The notes under the pieces: generated by a model
Databases searched by the model: none
Told to the model about the DNA's origin: nothing
Seen by the model: the letters and a program-made list of their open reading frames with translations, nothing else
Program-made: the position numbers and the translations under genes
Shown: positions 47,546 through 57,423 of the stretch, piece after piece
Position numbering within the stretch: position 1 is the first letter of the stretch
Layout of the letters: every line of letters begins with the position of its first letter
From: an uncultured Pseudomonas sp.
Lineage (GTDB): Bacteria; Pseudomonadota; Gammaproteobacteria; Pseudomonadales; Pseudomonadaceae
Direction: 5' to 3'
Assembly: GCF_913774235.1 (NCBI RefSeq)
Contig: NZ_CAJYDW010000020.1
Coordinates: forward strand, 62,001-126,000
DNA: 64,000 nucleotides

Positions 47546-48889
47546 ATGCCGCATCGCTTTCGTCCCACCGTCCTGGTCCTCGCCCTGTTGTTCGGTGGCG
47601 TCGGAGTCGTCCAGGCGCAATCGCCGCAGAGTACGCCGGCGGCCGTGACCCCGGTCGCCCCGGGCACCGCCAGCGATGCCCCGGCCAGCGCTCCGCTGCC
47701 CCTGGACGAGCTGCGCACCTTCGCCGAGGTGTTCGATCGCATCAAGGCCGCCTACGTGGAGCCGGTCTCGGACAAGGTCCTGCTGGAGAACGCCATCAAG
47801 GGCATGCTCAGCAACCTGGACCCGCACTCGGCCTACCTCGAACCCAAGGACTTCGCCGAACTGCAGGAAACCACCAGTGGTGAATTCGGCGGCCTGGGCC
47901 TGGAAGTCGGCCAGGAAAACGGCTTCATCAAGGTGGTCTCGCCCATCGACGACACCCCGGCGGCCAAGGCGCGCCTGCAGCCGGGCGACCTGATCGTCAA
48001 GATCGATGGCCAGCCCACCAAGGGCCTGGCCATCAACGAGGCCGTCGACAAGATGCGCGGCAAGCCCGGCAGCCCCATCGTGCTGACCATCGTCCGCGGG
48101 GGCGGCCAGCCGTTCGACGTCAAGCTGGCGCGGGCGGTGATCAAGGTCAACAGCGTCAAGAGCCAGTTGCTCGAGCCGGGCTACGGCCTGCTGCGCATCT
48201 CGCAGTTCCAGGTCAACACCGGCGAGGAAACGGTCAAGGCGCTGAACAAGCTGCGCCAGGAGAACAAGGGCAAGCTCAAGGGGCTGGTGCTCGACCTGAG
48301 AAACAACCCGGGTGGCGTCCTGCAGGCGGCGGTCGAGGTTGCCGACGCCTTCATGACCCATGGCCTGATCGTCTACACCAAGGGCCGCCTGCCCAATTCC
48401 GAACTGCGCTTCTCGGCGGATGCCGCCGACCCCAGCGAGAAGGTACCCCTGGTGGTGCTGATCAACGGCGGCAGCGCCTCGGCGGCGGAGATCGTCGCCG
48501 GCGCCCTGCAGGACTCCAAGCGTGGCATCCTCATGGGCACCGACAGTTTCGGCAAGGGCTCGGTGCAGACGGTGCTGCCGCTCAACAACGACCGCGCCCT
48601 CAAGCTCACCACGGCGCTTTACTACACGCCGAGCGGCCGCTCCATCCAGGCCCAGGGCATCACCCCGGACATCGCCGTGGCGCCGGCCAAGGTCACGCCC
48701 CAGAGCGGTGGCGACGAGTACTTCCGCGAAGCGGACCTCGCCGGCCACCTGGGCAATGGCAATGGCGGCGCCGATCGGCCCACCGGCAGCAAGGCCCCCA
48801 ACCAGAGTCCGCGGCCGCAGGATGACGACTTCCAGCTGTCCCAGGCGTTGTCGCTGCTCAAGGGACTGAACGTCACCCATACGCCGTGA
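47546..48889 (+). CDS. ctpA: Carboxy-terminal processing protease CtpA (S41 family)
   Basis: 447-residue periplasmic serine protease with a signal peptide (VLVLALLFGGVGVVQA), a PDZ domain (GGLGLEVGQENGFIKVVSP to FDVKLARAVI) and an S41 catalytic domain. The nucleophile is in NGGSASAAEIVAGAL (about residues 307-321) and the lysine is in DSFGKGSVQ (about 336). In P. aeruginosa, CtpA with LbcA degrades peptidoglycan cross-link hydrolases. It overlaps the next gene by 4 bp (GTGA). Confidence 0.93.
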   Translation: MPHRFRPTVLVLALLFGGVGVVQAQSPQSTPAAVTPVAPGTASDAPASAPLPLDELRTFAEVFDRIKAAYVEPVSDKVLLENAIKGMLSNLDPHSAYLEPKDFAELQETTSGEFGGLGLEVGQENGFIKVVSPIDDTPAAKARLQPGDLIVKIDGQPTKGLAINEAVDKMRGKPGSPIVLTIVRGGGQPFDVKLARAVIKVNSVKSQLLEPGYGLLRISQFQVNTGEETVKALNKLRQENKGKLKGLVLDLRNNPGGVLQAAVEVADAFMTHGLIVYTKGRLPNSELRFSADAADPSEKVPLVVLINGGSASAAEIVAGALQDSKRGILMGTDSFGKGSVQTVLPLNNDRALKLTTALYYTPSGRSIQAQGITPDIAVAPAKVTPQSGGDEYFREADLAGHLGNGNGGADRPTGSKAPNQSPRPQDDDFQLSQALSLLKGLNVTHTP

Positions 48890-49644
48890 GGCTGCGCGCC
48901 TGGCTACTGGCCGTGGTCCTCGCGGCCAGTAGCTTCGCCCACGCCGACCCCGCCCGCCTGACCATCGTCATCGACGATCTCGGCCAGAATCTGGCGCGGG
49001 ATCGCCAGGTGCTGGCCCTTCCGGCGCCGGTGGTGCTGGCGATCATTCCCGAGACCCAGCACGCCGCGGAGCTGGCCGCCGAGGCCCATCGCGCCGGTCG
49101 CACGGTGCTGCTGCACCTGCCCATGGACCCGGCCGGCGGACCCTATGCCTGGCATCCGGAAATGGCGTCGGCCGAGCGCCTGCAACGCCTGGATCGCGCC
49201 CTGGAGCGGGTACCCGAGGCGGATGGGGTGAACAATCACGAGGGCAGCCGCATGACCGCCGACCGGCCGGCCATGGCAGAGCTGATGCAGGTCCTGCAGG
49301 AGCGCCACCTGCTGTTTCTCGACAGTCGCACCAGCGCCGCTACGGTCGCCGCGGCGGAAGCCCAGAAGATCGGCCTGGCCAGCGCCTCGCGCGATGTCTT
49401 CCTGGATAACGAAGCGACGCCGGCGGCGGTTGCCGCGCAGCTGGCCGAAGGGGTGCGTCTGGCAAGACGCCAGGGCAGCGCCGTACTGATCGGCCATCCG
49501 CATCCGGCGACCCTGGCCGTGCTCGCCCAGCAGTTGCCTGGCCTCAAGGCCCAGGGCGTGGAAATCATCGACCTGCCGCAGATGATCGCCCTGCGTGCCA
49601 ATCGCGCCATGGCCGGCCACGGGCGCGACGGGCTCTATCGCTAG
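48886..49644 (+). CDS. Divergent polysaccharide deacetylase family protein (YibQ-like)
   Basis: 252-residue exported protein with a signal peptide (LLAVVLAASSFAHA). LTIVIDDLGQNLARDRQVLA and LLHLPMDP belong to the divergent polysaccharide deacetylase (DUF610) family; NNHEGSRMTADR carries the conserved histidine region. It begins at a GTG overlapping the ctpA stop, giving the conserved envC-ctpA-yibQ order of cell-envelope genes. Activity on peptidoglycan is suspected for the family but not shown. Confidence 0.88.
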   Translation: MRLRAWLLAVVLAASSFAHADPARLTIVIDDLGQNLARDRQVLALPAPVVLAIIPETQHAAELAAEAHRAGRTVLLHLPMDPAGGPYAWHPEMASAERLQRLDRALERVPEADGVNNHEGSRMTADRPAMAELMQVLQERHLLFLDSRTSAATVAAAEAQKIGLASASRDVFLDNEATPAAVAAQLAEGVRLARRQGSAVLIGHPHPATLAVLAQQLPGLKAQGVEIIDLPQMIALRANRAMAGHGRDGLYR

Positions 49645-49647
49645 CGA

Positions 49648-50409
49648 TCAGAGGTAGTTCCTGGTGATGCGCTCGACCACGCCTTCCTGGCGCATGGCAT
49701 CCAGCGCCTGCTGCAGGCGATTCACCACCTCGTCGGGGGTGTCCTTGTTCAACGCCAGGTACAGCGTCGCCTCCCGCAGGCGCAGCACGATCTTGAGATT
49801 GCTGACGCCGGCCTGCTTGGCCAGGTAGCGGCCGACCGGATCGGTGGTGGCCCAGAGGTCCAGCTGTCCCGACTGCAGCTTGGCCACATTCTCCTGGTCG
49901 CGCAGGGCATTGATCGGCATGAGGCCCTGGCCCTCAAGGAAGAGACTGACGGCATCGTTCTTGTAGGCGCCGACGCGGTACTTGCCCAGGTCCTTGACGT
50001 CGCTGACGGTGATGTTGCTGTTCTGCGGCGCCATCACCACCCAGGAACTGGTCGCCAGGGGACCCACCCACTTGAACAGACCCTCGCGTTCGGGCGTGCG
50101 GGTGGTGGAGAAGATGCCGTAGTTGGCGTTTTCCAGCGTGAGGTTGTAGATGCGATCCCAGGGAAAACGCAGTGACAGGTTGTAATCGATCTTGGCGCGC
50201 TTGAACATCTCACGCACCAGGTCAGTGCTGATGCCATTGATGGCCTCGTCCCGTGCGAAGTTCTTCCCGTCCACCGCCATGTTGAACGGCGGGAAGTTCT
50301 CGGTGAAGAGCACCACCCGATAGCCTTCCGGCAGTTCGGCGTGGACCTGGGTCGTGCCCAGGACGCAACCCAGCAGTACAGCGGCCAGACGCAACACGCT
50401 CGTTCGCAT
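49648..50409 (-). CDS. Periplasmic solute-binding protein, family 3 (first of three tandem paralogues)
   Basis: 253-residue exported binding protein with a signal peptide (LRLAAVLLGCVLGTTQVHA, then ELPEGYRVV). The SBP_bac_3 domain shows [56 protein letters not shown] and DEVVNRLQQALDAMRQEG at the end. Its closest match in the window is the gene at 50665-51426 (large identical blocks at the DNA level). No permease or ATPase gene lies nearby, so it may feed a distant transporter or a sensor. Confidence 0.88.
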   Translation of the reverse strand: MRTSVLRLAAVLLGCVLGTTQVHAELPEGYRVVLFTENFPPFNMAVDGKNFARDEAINGISTDLVREMFKRAKIDYNLSLRFPWDRIYNLTLENANYGIFSTTRTPEREGLFKWVGPLATSSWVVMAPQNSNITVSDVKDLGKYRVGAYKNDAVSLFLEGQGLMPINALRDQENVAKLQSGQLDLWATTDPVGRYLAKQAGVSNLKIVLRLREATLYLALNKDTPDEVVNRLQQALDAMRQEGVVERITRNYL

Positions 50410-50664
50410 CGCTACTCCCTAATCGCCTCGAAGGTCGATTTTTCGCCGCGCGCCACCCCCAGGACCGCTACCTCCGTCCCGCTGCTGCCACTGCGATGGT
50501 TGCCTATCCCGCTCGATCCGGCGACCGAGCCCTCTGCGAGCCCCTTGTCAGGCCCCGCTCGGGCCAGGTAGCAAGCCAGGTGCCATCATTAGCATGGTCA
50601 TGCTGCCTGGGCCGACTCCGAACGACTTGCTGCCGCCCTGGCGCGACCGATGGTCGCCGCTGGC

Positions 50665-51426
50665 TCAGAGGTAGTTGTTGGTAACGCTGTCGACCACGCC
50701 TTCCTGGCGCATGGCGTCGAGGGCCTGCTGCAGGCGGGTCACCACCTCGTCGGGGGTATCCTTGTTCAGCGCCAGGTAGAGGTCGGACTCCTGAAAGCTC
50801 AGCAGCGTCTGCAGATTGCTCACGCCCTGCTGCTTGGCCAGGTAGCGAGCAACCACGTCGGTGGTGGCCCAGACGTCGATCTCGCCCTTCTGCAGCTTGG
50901 CGATGTTCTCCTGATCACGCAGGGCGTCGATGGGGACGATGCCCTTCTCCTGGATCATCAGGCTCACCGCGGAGTTCTTGTAGGCGCCCACGCGCAGCTT
51001 GGCCGCAGCGGCCATGTCGGGCACCTTGACGGTGCTGCCCGGCAGCGCCATGAACACCTTGCGCGTCTTGCCCAGGGGGCCTACCCACTTGAACAGCGGT
51101 ATCCGCGCCTCGGTACGGGAAACGGAGAAAAGGCCGTAGTTGGGGCTGTCCATCGTCAGGTTGTAGATACGATCCCAGGGAAAGCGCAGCGACAGGTTGT
51201 AATCGATCTTGGCGCGCTTGAACATCTCGCGCACCAGGTCGGTGCTGATCCCGTCGATGGCCTCGTCCCGCGCGAAATTCTTGTCATCCACCGCCATGTT
51301 GAACGGTGGGAAGTTCTCGGTCAGCAGAACGACGCGATACCCCGGCGGCAACTCCGCCCGCGCCGTACCCAGTGCCAGGGTGCAACTCAGCAGAGCACCC
51401 GCGATACTCAACCACGACTTGCGCAT
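50665..51426 (-). CDS. Periplasmic solute-binding protein, family 3 (second of three)
   Basis: 253-residue paralogue of the previous entry with signal peptide SWLSIAGALLSCTLALGTARA. The N-terminal 90 residues are almost the same as in the 49648 gene ([40 protein letters not shown]), while the middle (about 95-135) diverges, which points to a different ligand. The end is VDSVTNNYL. A 255-bp gap separates it from the first paralogue, so each may have its own promoter. Confidence 0.88.
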   Translation of the reverse strand: MRKSWLSIAGALLSCTLALGTARAELPPGYRVVLLTENFPPFNMAVDDKNFARDEAIDGISTDLVREMFKRAKIDYNLSLRFPWDRIYNLTMDSPNYGLFSVSRTEARIPLFKWVGPLGKTRKVFMALPGSTVKVPDMAAAAKLRVGAYKNSAVSLMIQEKGIVPIDALRDQENIAKLQKGEIDVWATTDVVARYLAKQQGVSNLQTLLSFQESDLYLALNKDTPDEVVTRLQQALDAMRQEGVVDSVTNNYL

Positions 51427-51478
51427 TTCCCTCTCCTTGAGCGACCGCTCGATCCCAGGCCGGCCCGGCCGGACGACC

Positions 51479-52237
51479 TTACAGGTAACGATTGAAGATG
51501 TTCTGCACTTCGCCCGTCTGGCGCATTTCGTCGAGCGCCTTCTGCAGTTTTTGCACCACTTCGTCGGGGGTCTGCTTGTTCAGGGCGAGGAACAGCTCGC
51601 CACTGTTGAAGCGCAGCAAGGTCTTGAGTCCGCTGACGTCTTCCTGGCGGGCCAGGTAGCGACCCGCGGGATCGCCCGTGGCCCAGACATCGATCTCCCC
51701 CTTGAGCAGGCGCTGCACGTTTTCCTGGTCGCGCAGCGCCAGTTCCGGCGTGAAGCCTTGCTGCACTAGGCTGTCGGCGATGGCGTCGCCCCTGTAGGCG
51801 CCAATCTTGAGTTGCTGCTTGCGGGCATCATCCAGGCTGCGGACCTGCAGACGGCTATCGGGACGGCCGAACAGCACCCAGTCGTCCGGCCCGATGGGGC
51901 CGACCCATTTGAACAGGGCCTCGCGCTCGGGCAGGCGGGCGGTGACGAAGACGCCATGGTCGACCTGGTTCAGTGCCGTGCCGTAGATGCGCTCCCAGGG
52001 AAATCTCAGGGTCAGGCTACAGGAGATGCCGGCGCGCTGGCACATCTCGCGGACCATGTCGACGGCGATGCCCTTGAGGTTGTCCTCGCGGGCGAAGTTC
52101 TTGCCATCCACCGCGAAGTTGTAGGGCGGGAAGTTCTCGGTCAATAACGTCAGTTGGTAGCCAGCGGGAAGCTCCGCCTTCGCTGCCGTCGTCAACAACA
52201 GCAGCCCTACCAAGCCGGCCCAGAATCCCTTGCGCAC
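51479..52237 (-). CDS. Periplasmic solute-binding protein, family 3 (third of three)
   Basis: 252-residue paralogue, the most diverged of the three. The signal peptide is [13 protein letters not shown], then [20 protein letters not shown]. It has two added cysteines ([15 protein letters not shown]), which could form a disulfide. The C terminus QNIFNRYL aligns with those of the other two. It lies 31 bp before the hisF stop and upstream of the second paralogue. Confidence 0.88.
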   Translation of the reverse strand: MRKGFWAGLVGLLLLTTAAKAELPAGYQLTLLTENFPPYNFAVDGKNFAREDNLKGIAVDMVREMCQRAGISCSLTLRFPWERIYGTALNQVDHGVFVTARLPEREALFKWVGPIGPDDWVLFGRPDSRLQVRSLDDARKQQLKIGAYRGDAIADSLVQQGFTPELALRDQENVQRLLKGEIDVWATGDPAGRYLARQEDVSGLKTLLRFNSGELFLALNKQTPDEVVQKLQKALDEMRQTGEVQNIFNRYL

Positions 52238-52268
52238 GCCCCCAACTCCCCGCCGGCACCGCCGGTAT

Positions 52269-53051
<783 letters not shown>

Positions 53052-53061
53052 GACTGCGTCC

Positions 53062-53799
53062 TCAGACCTTGAAGTTGTCGCACAGCGCCTGGGCTTCGGC
53101 GACGTCGAGGGTACCCTCGTAGATCGCCCGGCCGGTGATGGCGCCGATGATGCCCGGGCTGCGGGCGTCGAGCAGGTTCTGGATGTCACCCAGGTTGTGG
53201 ATGCCGCCGGAGGCGATCACCGGGATGCTGGTGGCTTCGGCCAGGGCGCGGGTGGCCGGGACGTTGCAGCCCTGCATCATGCCGTCGCGGGCGATGTCGG
53301 TGTAGACGATGGCGCTGACGCCATCGGCCTCGAAGCGGCGGGCCAGGTCGGTGACCTGCAGCTCGCTGACCTCGGCCCAGCCGTCGGTGGCGACGAAACC
53401 GTCCTTGGCATCCAGGCCGACGATGACCTTGCCGGGGAAGGCGCGGCAGGCCTCACCAACGAATTCCGGCTGCTTGACCGCCTTGGTGCCGATGATCACG
53501 TAGCTGACGCCGGCGCGGACATAGTGCTCGATGGTCTCCAGCGAGCGAATGCCGCCGCCGATCTGGATCGGCAGGCCGGGATAGCGCTTGGCGATGGCGG
53601 TGACCACCTCGCCGTTGACCGGCTGGCCTTCGAAGGCGCCGTTGAGATCGACCAGGTGCAACCGGCGGCAGCCGCCGTCGACCCACTGGGCGGCCATGGC
53701 CACGGGATCGTCGGAGAATACGGTGGAGTCTTCCATGCGCCCCTGGCGCAGGCGGACACAGGCGCCGTCCTTGAGGTCGATGGCGGGGATGATCAGCAT
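53062..53799 (-). CDS. hisA: ProFAR isomerase HisA
   Basis: Isomerises ProFAR to PRFAR, the step that feeds HisHF. 245 residues, half-barrel paralogue of His[20 protein letters not shown] carries the first catalytic Asp and [15 protein letters not shown] the second. It starts 33 bp after the DUF2164 gene. Confidence 0.97.
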   Translation of the reverse strand: MLIIPAIDLKDGACVRLRQGRMEDSTVFSDDPVAMAAQWVDGGCRRLHLVDLNGAFEGQPVNGEVVTAIAKRYPGLPIQIGGGIRSLETIEHYVRAGVSYVIIGTKAVKQPEFVGEACRAFPGKVIVGLDAKDGFVATDGWAEVSELQVTDLARRFEADGVSAIVYTDIARDGMMQGCNVPATRALAEATSIPVIASGGIHNLGDIQNLLDARSPGIIGAITGRAIYEGTLDVAEAQALCDNFKV

Positions 53800-53832
53800 G
53801 GCAATACCTTGGGCTCTCGGGGTGAGGGCGAT

Positions 53833-54090
53833 CTAGGGCTTTTCCAGCGCCCAGATGTCGCTTTCCAGGCTGTCGACGCGTTCCCTGAGCAGGGCCTGCA
53901 CGTCGGCAACCGCCTTGTTGTAGTACAGCGGCCCGCACTCGCGGGCGAAGAAATCCAGCAGTTCCTCGACTTCGAAACGCCCCAGGCGGACCTCGAAGCT
54001 ATCGTCCAGCAGGCTTTGCAAGGCCGTGACCAGCCGCTGGGTCTGCTCGGGCTCGAGCGTCACCAGCGGCGCGGGCGGCTTGCGCGCCAT
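53833..54090 (-). CDS. DUF2164 family protein within the his operon
   Basis: 85-residue soluble protein of unknown function ([20 protein letters not shown] at the start). The DDSFEVRLGRFEVEELLDFF and YYNKAVADVQALLRERVDSLE pattern is typical of DUF2164. Its ATG (54090) overlaps the hisH stop by one base (TAATG), so it is translated together with the histidine enzymes. A link to histidine synthesis is suggested only by position. Confidence 0.85.
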   Translation of the reverse strand: MARKPPAPLVTLEPEQTQRLVTALQSLLDDSFEVRLGRFEVEELLDFFARECGPLYYNKAVADVQALLRERVDSLESDIWALEKP

Positions 54091-54728
54091 TACCAGCGGC
54101 CGTCCCAGGCGAGGAAGTTGGCATAGAGCTGCAGACCGCAGTCGGCGCTCTTCTCGGGGTGGAACTGGGTGGCGAAACGCGAGCCGTCGGCCAGGGCGGC
54201 GGCGAAGTCCAGGCCGTAGCGACCGCGACCGACCACCTGGCGCGGATTGCCGGCCTCGACATAGAAACTGTGGACGAAATAGAAGCGGGCGCGATCGGGG
54301 ATGGCGTGCCAGAGCGGATGGTCGAGCACATGGCTGACCTCGTTCCAGCCCATGTGTGGCACCTTGAGGGCCTCGCCCTCTTCCTGCATGCCGCCCGGGA
54401 AGCGCCGCACGGCGCCGGGGAACAGGCCGATGCAATCCACGCCGCCGTTCTCTTCGCTGCGCTGCATCAGCGCCTGCATGCCGACGCAGACGCCGAGGAA
54501 GGGTCGATCCTGGCTGACTTCGCGCACCAGCTCATCGATGCCCTGGCGGCGGATCTCGGCCATGCAGTCGCGGATGGCACCGACGCCGGGCAGCACGATG
54601 CGGTCCGCCTCGCGGATCACCGCGGGATCGCCGGTCACCAGCACCTGATGGCTACCGGCGTGCTCCAGGGCCTTGGCCACGGAGTGCAGGTTGCCCATGC
54701 CGTAGTCGATGACGGCTACCGTCTGCAT
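54090..54728 (-). CDS. hisH: Imidazole glycerol phosphate synthase, glutamine amidotransferase subunit
   Basis: Class I glutaminase subunit that feeds ammonia to HisF. 212 residues: [19 protein letters not shown] at the start, catalytic Cys in [11 protein letters not shown] (about residue 83), and His/Glu in [12 protein letters not shown]. The ATG at 54728 shares one base with the hisB stop (TGATG). Confidence 0.97.
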   Translation of the reverse strand: MQTVAVIDYGMGNLHSVAKALEHAGSHQVLVTGDPAVIREADRIVLPGVGAIRDCMAEIRRQGIDELVREVSQDRPFLGVCVGMQALMQRSEENGGVDCIGLFPGAVRRFPGGMQEEGEALKVPHMGWNEVSHVLDHPLWHAIPDRARFYFVHSFYVEAGNPRQVVGRGRYGLDFAAALADGSRFATQFHPEKSADCGLQLYANFLAWDGRW

Positions 54729-55321
54729 CACAGGCACCCCTTGGTGGAGGGCATGACACCGGCCATGCGCGGGTCCTCGGCGAGGGCCATGCGCAGGGCG
54801 CGGCCGAAGGCCTTGAACACCGTCTCGATCTGGTGGTGGCTGTTGACGCCACGCAGGTTGTCGACGTGCAGGGTCACCTGGGCGTGATTGGTGAAGCCCT
54901 GGAAGAATTCGAGGAAGAGGTCGACGTCCATGCGGCCCACGGTGGCGCGGGTGAAGGGCACGTTCCAGTGCAGCCCGGGCCGGCCGGAAAAGTCGATGAC
55001 CACGCGCGACAGGGCTTCGTCCAGGGGCACATAGGCATGGCCGTAGCGCTGGATGCCCTTCTTGTCGCCAACGGCCTTGGCGAAGGCCTGGCCGAGGGTG
55101 ATGCCGATGTCTTCCACCGTATGGTGGTCGTCGATGTGCAGGTCGCCGCGGCAGTGGATGTCGAGGTCGATCAGGCCGTGGCGGGCGATCTGGTCGAGCA
55201 TGTGCTCGAGGAAGGGCACCCCGGTGTCGAAGCGCGCTGCGCCAGTGCCATCCAGGTCCAGGGATACCTTGACCTGGGTTTCCAGGGTGTTGCGCTCGAC
55301 GGTTGCCTTGCGTTCGGCCAT
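54728..55321 (-). CDS. hisB: Imidazoleglycerol-phosphate dehydratase
   Basis: Monofunctional dehydratase that makes imidazole acetol phosphate. At 197 residues it lacks the HAD phosphatase domain found in E. coli HisB. Metal-binding histidine clusters appear as [19 protein letters not shown] and [18 protein letters not shown]. It is the first gene of the his cluster; TATAAT on the minus strand (55360-55365) is a plausible -10 element. Confidence 0.97.
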   Translation of the reverse strand: MAERKATVERNTLETQVKVSLDLDGTGAARFDTGVPFLEHMLDQIARHGLIDLDIHCRGDLHIDDHHTVEDIGITLGQAFAKAVGDKKGIQRYGHAYVPLDEALSRVVIDFSGRPGLHWNVPFTRATVGRMDVDLFLEFFQGFTNHAQVTLHVDNLRGVNSHHQIETVFKAFGRALRMALAEDPRMAGVMPSTKGCL

Positions 55322-55359
55322 AGCCTGCTCCGCGAAAATCGGTGGGCGAAAGGGCCGAT

Positions 55360-55365
55360 ATTATA
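55360..55365 (-). promoter_or_regulatory. TATAAT -10 element upstream of hisB
   Basis: A perfect TATAAT on the minus strand, 38 bp before the hisB ATG. The best -35 candidate at 17 bp (TTTCGA) is weak. Confidence 0.45.
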
Positions 55366-55417
55366 GGCGCGCGGGGGCTGGATCGAAAGCGCGGCGGGAC
55401 GGGCGTCCCACCGCGAG

Positions 55418-55438
55418 GGGCGCCCTCTTCGGGCGCCC
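55418..55438 (-). terminator. GC hairpin after the OFA transporter gene
   Basis: GGGCGCCC-TCTTC-GGGCGCCC (55418-55425 with 55431-55438), 24 bp after the stop of the minus-strand transporter gene. There is no T run, so it may be a weak terminator or an mRNA stabiliser. Confidence 0.4.
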
Positions 55439-55462
55439 GCTGCCGCTGAGCTGAACGAGTAG

Positions 55463-57127
55463 TTAGCTGAACAGCGCGGCAGTTTTCTGCAGGGTGATCC
55501 AGATACCCCAGGCCAGCGGGATGCCTACGGCCAGCCAGGCGGCGATGGCCAGCGGCTTGGTCTTGGGATCGGCGCTCCATTCCAGTACCTGGACACTGCC
55601 GGCGCTGCTGTCATGGCTCTTGGCGCGCTCGACGGCGAGTTCGGCTTCGGTCATGAAGTGCTTGTCGGCGACCGGACGCACCAGCAGGTTGCAGATGAAG
55701 CCCAGCACCAGCAGGCCGGCCAGGATGTACAGGGTGATGTCGTACACCTGGGCGCGGGGGATGCCCATGCTCAGCTGGTATTCGCGCAGGTAGTTGACCA
55801 GCACCGGACCGAAGACGCCGGCGGCGGCCCAGGCGGTGAGCAGGCGACCGTGGATGGCGCCGACCATCTGGGTACCGAACAGGTCGGCGAGGTAGGCCGG
55901 CACGGTGGCGAAACCGCCGCCGTACATGGACAGGATCAGGCAGAAGGCGAAGACGAACAGCGCCACGCTGCCCAGGTGACCGGTCCAGGGCACGATGGCA
56001 TAGAGCACGAAGCCCAGGGTGAAGAAGACGAAGTAGGTCATCTTGCGGCCGATGTAATCGGAGAAGGATGCCCAGAAGAAGCGCCCGCCGATGTTGAACA
56101 GGCTCAGCAGACCGGTGAAGCCGGCGGCGATGGCGGCGATCTGCTTGAGCTGGTCGGCGCTGAGTTCACCGTAGGTCAGCCCATTGCCCAGCAGACGACC
56201 ACCGAAGACTTCCTGCAGCAGCGGCGACGCCATGCCGAGGATACCGATACCAGCGGTGACGTTCAGGCACAGCACGGCCCAGACCAGCCAGAACTGCGGG
56301 ATGCCCCAGATCTTGCTCACGTGCACGTGGCGATTGGTGATCATGTTGCTGCCGGCCTTCTTGGTGGAAGGCGTCCAGCCGGCGGGCTTCCAGCCAGTCG
56401 GCGGTACGCGGTAGCCCAGGGCGCCGCTCATCATGAAGACGAAGTAGATCACCGCCATGACCAGGAAGGTCTGCCAGACACCGATTTCGGTGGCCGAAGC
56501 GAAGTGACGCATCAGGGCATCGGCCAGGGGAGCACCCACCATGGCGCCGCCACCGAAGCCCATGATCGCCATGCCAGTGGCCATGCCGCGCTTGTCCGGG
56601 AACCACTTGATCAGGGTCGACACCGGCGAGATGTAGCCCAGGCCCAGACCGATACCGCCGATCACCCCCGAACCCAGCCACAGCATCCAGATCTGATGGG
56701 TGTAGATGCCCAGAGCGGAGATCAGCAAACCACCGCACCAGCACAGCGCCGAGACGACACCGGCCTTGCGCGGACCGGCATGCTCCAGCCAGCCACCGAA
56801 CAGGGCGGCCGAGCAGCCGAGGAAGATGAAGAACAGGGTGTAGATCCAGCCGAGCTGGGAGATCTTCCAGTCGCAGGTAGCGCTGAAGATCTGCTCGAAG
56901 AAGCCCATTTCCACCGGGCAGGCCACGGCGGCGGTGATGCCGATGGCCTTGGACAACGGCAGCCAGAACACCGAGAAGCCATAGGCCATGCCGATGCACA
57001 GGTGGATGGCCAGCGCCGCCGGCGGTACCAGCCAGCGGTTGAAGCCAGGCTTGGCAACGATGCGTTCCTTGGACAGGAAGGCCGGTTGCGGCGAGGCGCC
57101 GGCACCAGCGGTGAGAGTACTGCTCAT
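55463..57127 (-). CDS. OFA family (oxalate/formate antiporter-like) MFS transporter
   Basis: 554-residue inner-membrane transporter with about twelve helices. It opens with [20 protein letters not shown] and [13 protein letters not shown], and has [39 protein letters not shown], the OFA signature region. The length exceeds OxlT because of long loops and a C-terminal extension. Substrates of Pseudomonas members are unproven; monocarboxylates are plausible. It is divergent from asmA, with 296 bp between starts, and has no enzyme partner here. Confidence 0.86.
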   Translation of the reverse strand: MSSTLTAGAGASPQPAFLSKERIVAKPGFNRWLVPPAALAIHLCIGMAYGFSVFWLPLSKAIGITAAVACPVEMGFFEQIFSATCDWKISQLGWIYTLFFIFLGCSAALFGGWLEHAGPRKAGVVSALCWCGGLLISALGIYTHQIWMLWLGSGVIGGIGLGLGYISPVSTLIKWFPDKRGMATGMAIMGFGGGAMVGAPLADALMRHFASATEIGVWQTFLVMAVIYFVFMMSGALGYRVPPTGWKPAGWTPSTKKAGSNMITNRHVHVSKIWGIPQFWLVWAVLCLNVTAGIGILGMASPLLQEVFGGRLLGNGLTYGELSADQLKQIAAIAAGFTGLLSLFNIGGRFFWASFSDYIGRKMTYFVFFTLGFVLYAIVPWTGHLGSVALFVFAFCLILSMYGGGFATVPAYLADLFGTQMVGAIHGRLLTAWAAAGVFGPVLVNYLREYQLSMGIPRAQVYDITLYILAGLLVLGFICNLLVRPVADKHFMTEAELAVERAKSHDSSAGSVQVLEWSADPKTKPLAIAAWLAVGIPLAWGIWITLQKTAALFS

Positions 57128-57423
57128 GGGTATAGCCCTTTTCGAGTGTAAAGCGGCAAGCCGGTGGACATTCCTTGCACGTCTCCACGGGGAAGAGTCA
57201 AAGAAAAGGCGTCAACCAACTGTAGGTGCGCGACATTAAAGCGCACCCCTGGCCAACTGCCAGCCTTTCTCATTTGGCAAGGTACGGGCGGCATCAGTTG
57301 TCCGACGAAACGGGGGATCACCACTGCTGTCACAGGCCCGACACCTCGATGTCATCAGGGCCAGCCCAAGCCCTTATACTGGCCAGTCGTGCCATCGCCC
57401 GTCGGAACAGGAATTTCCTCGCC

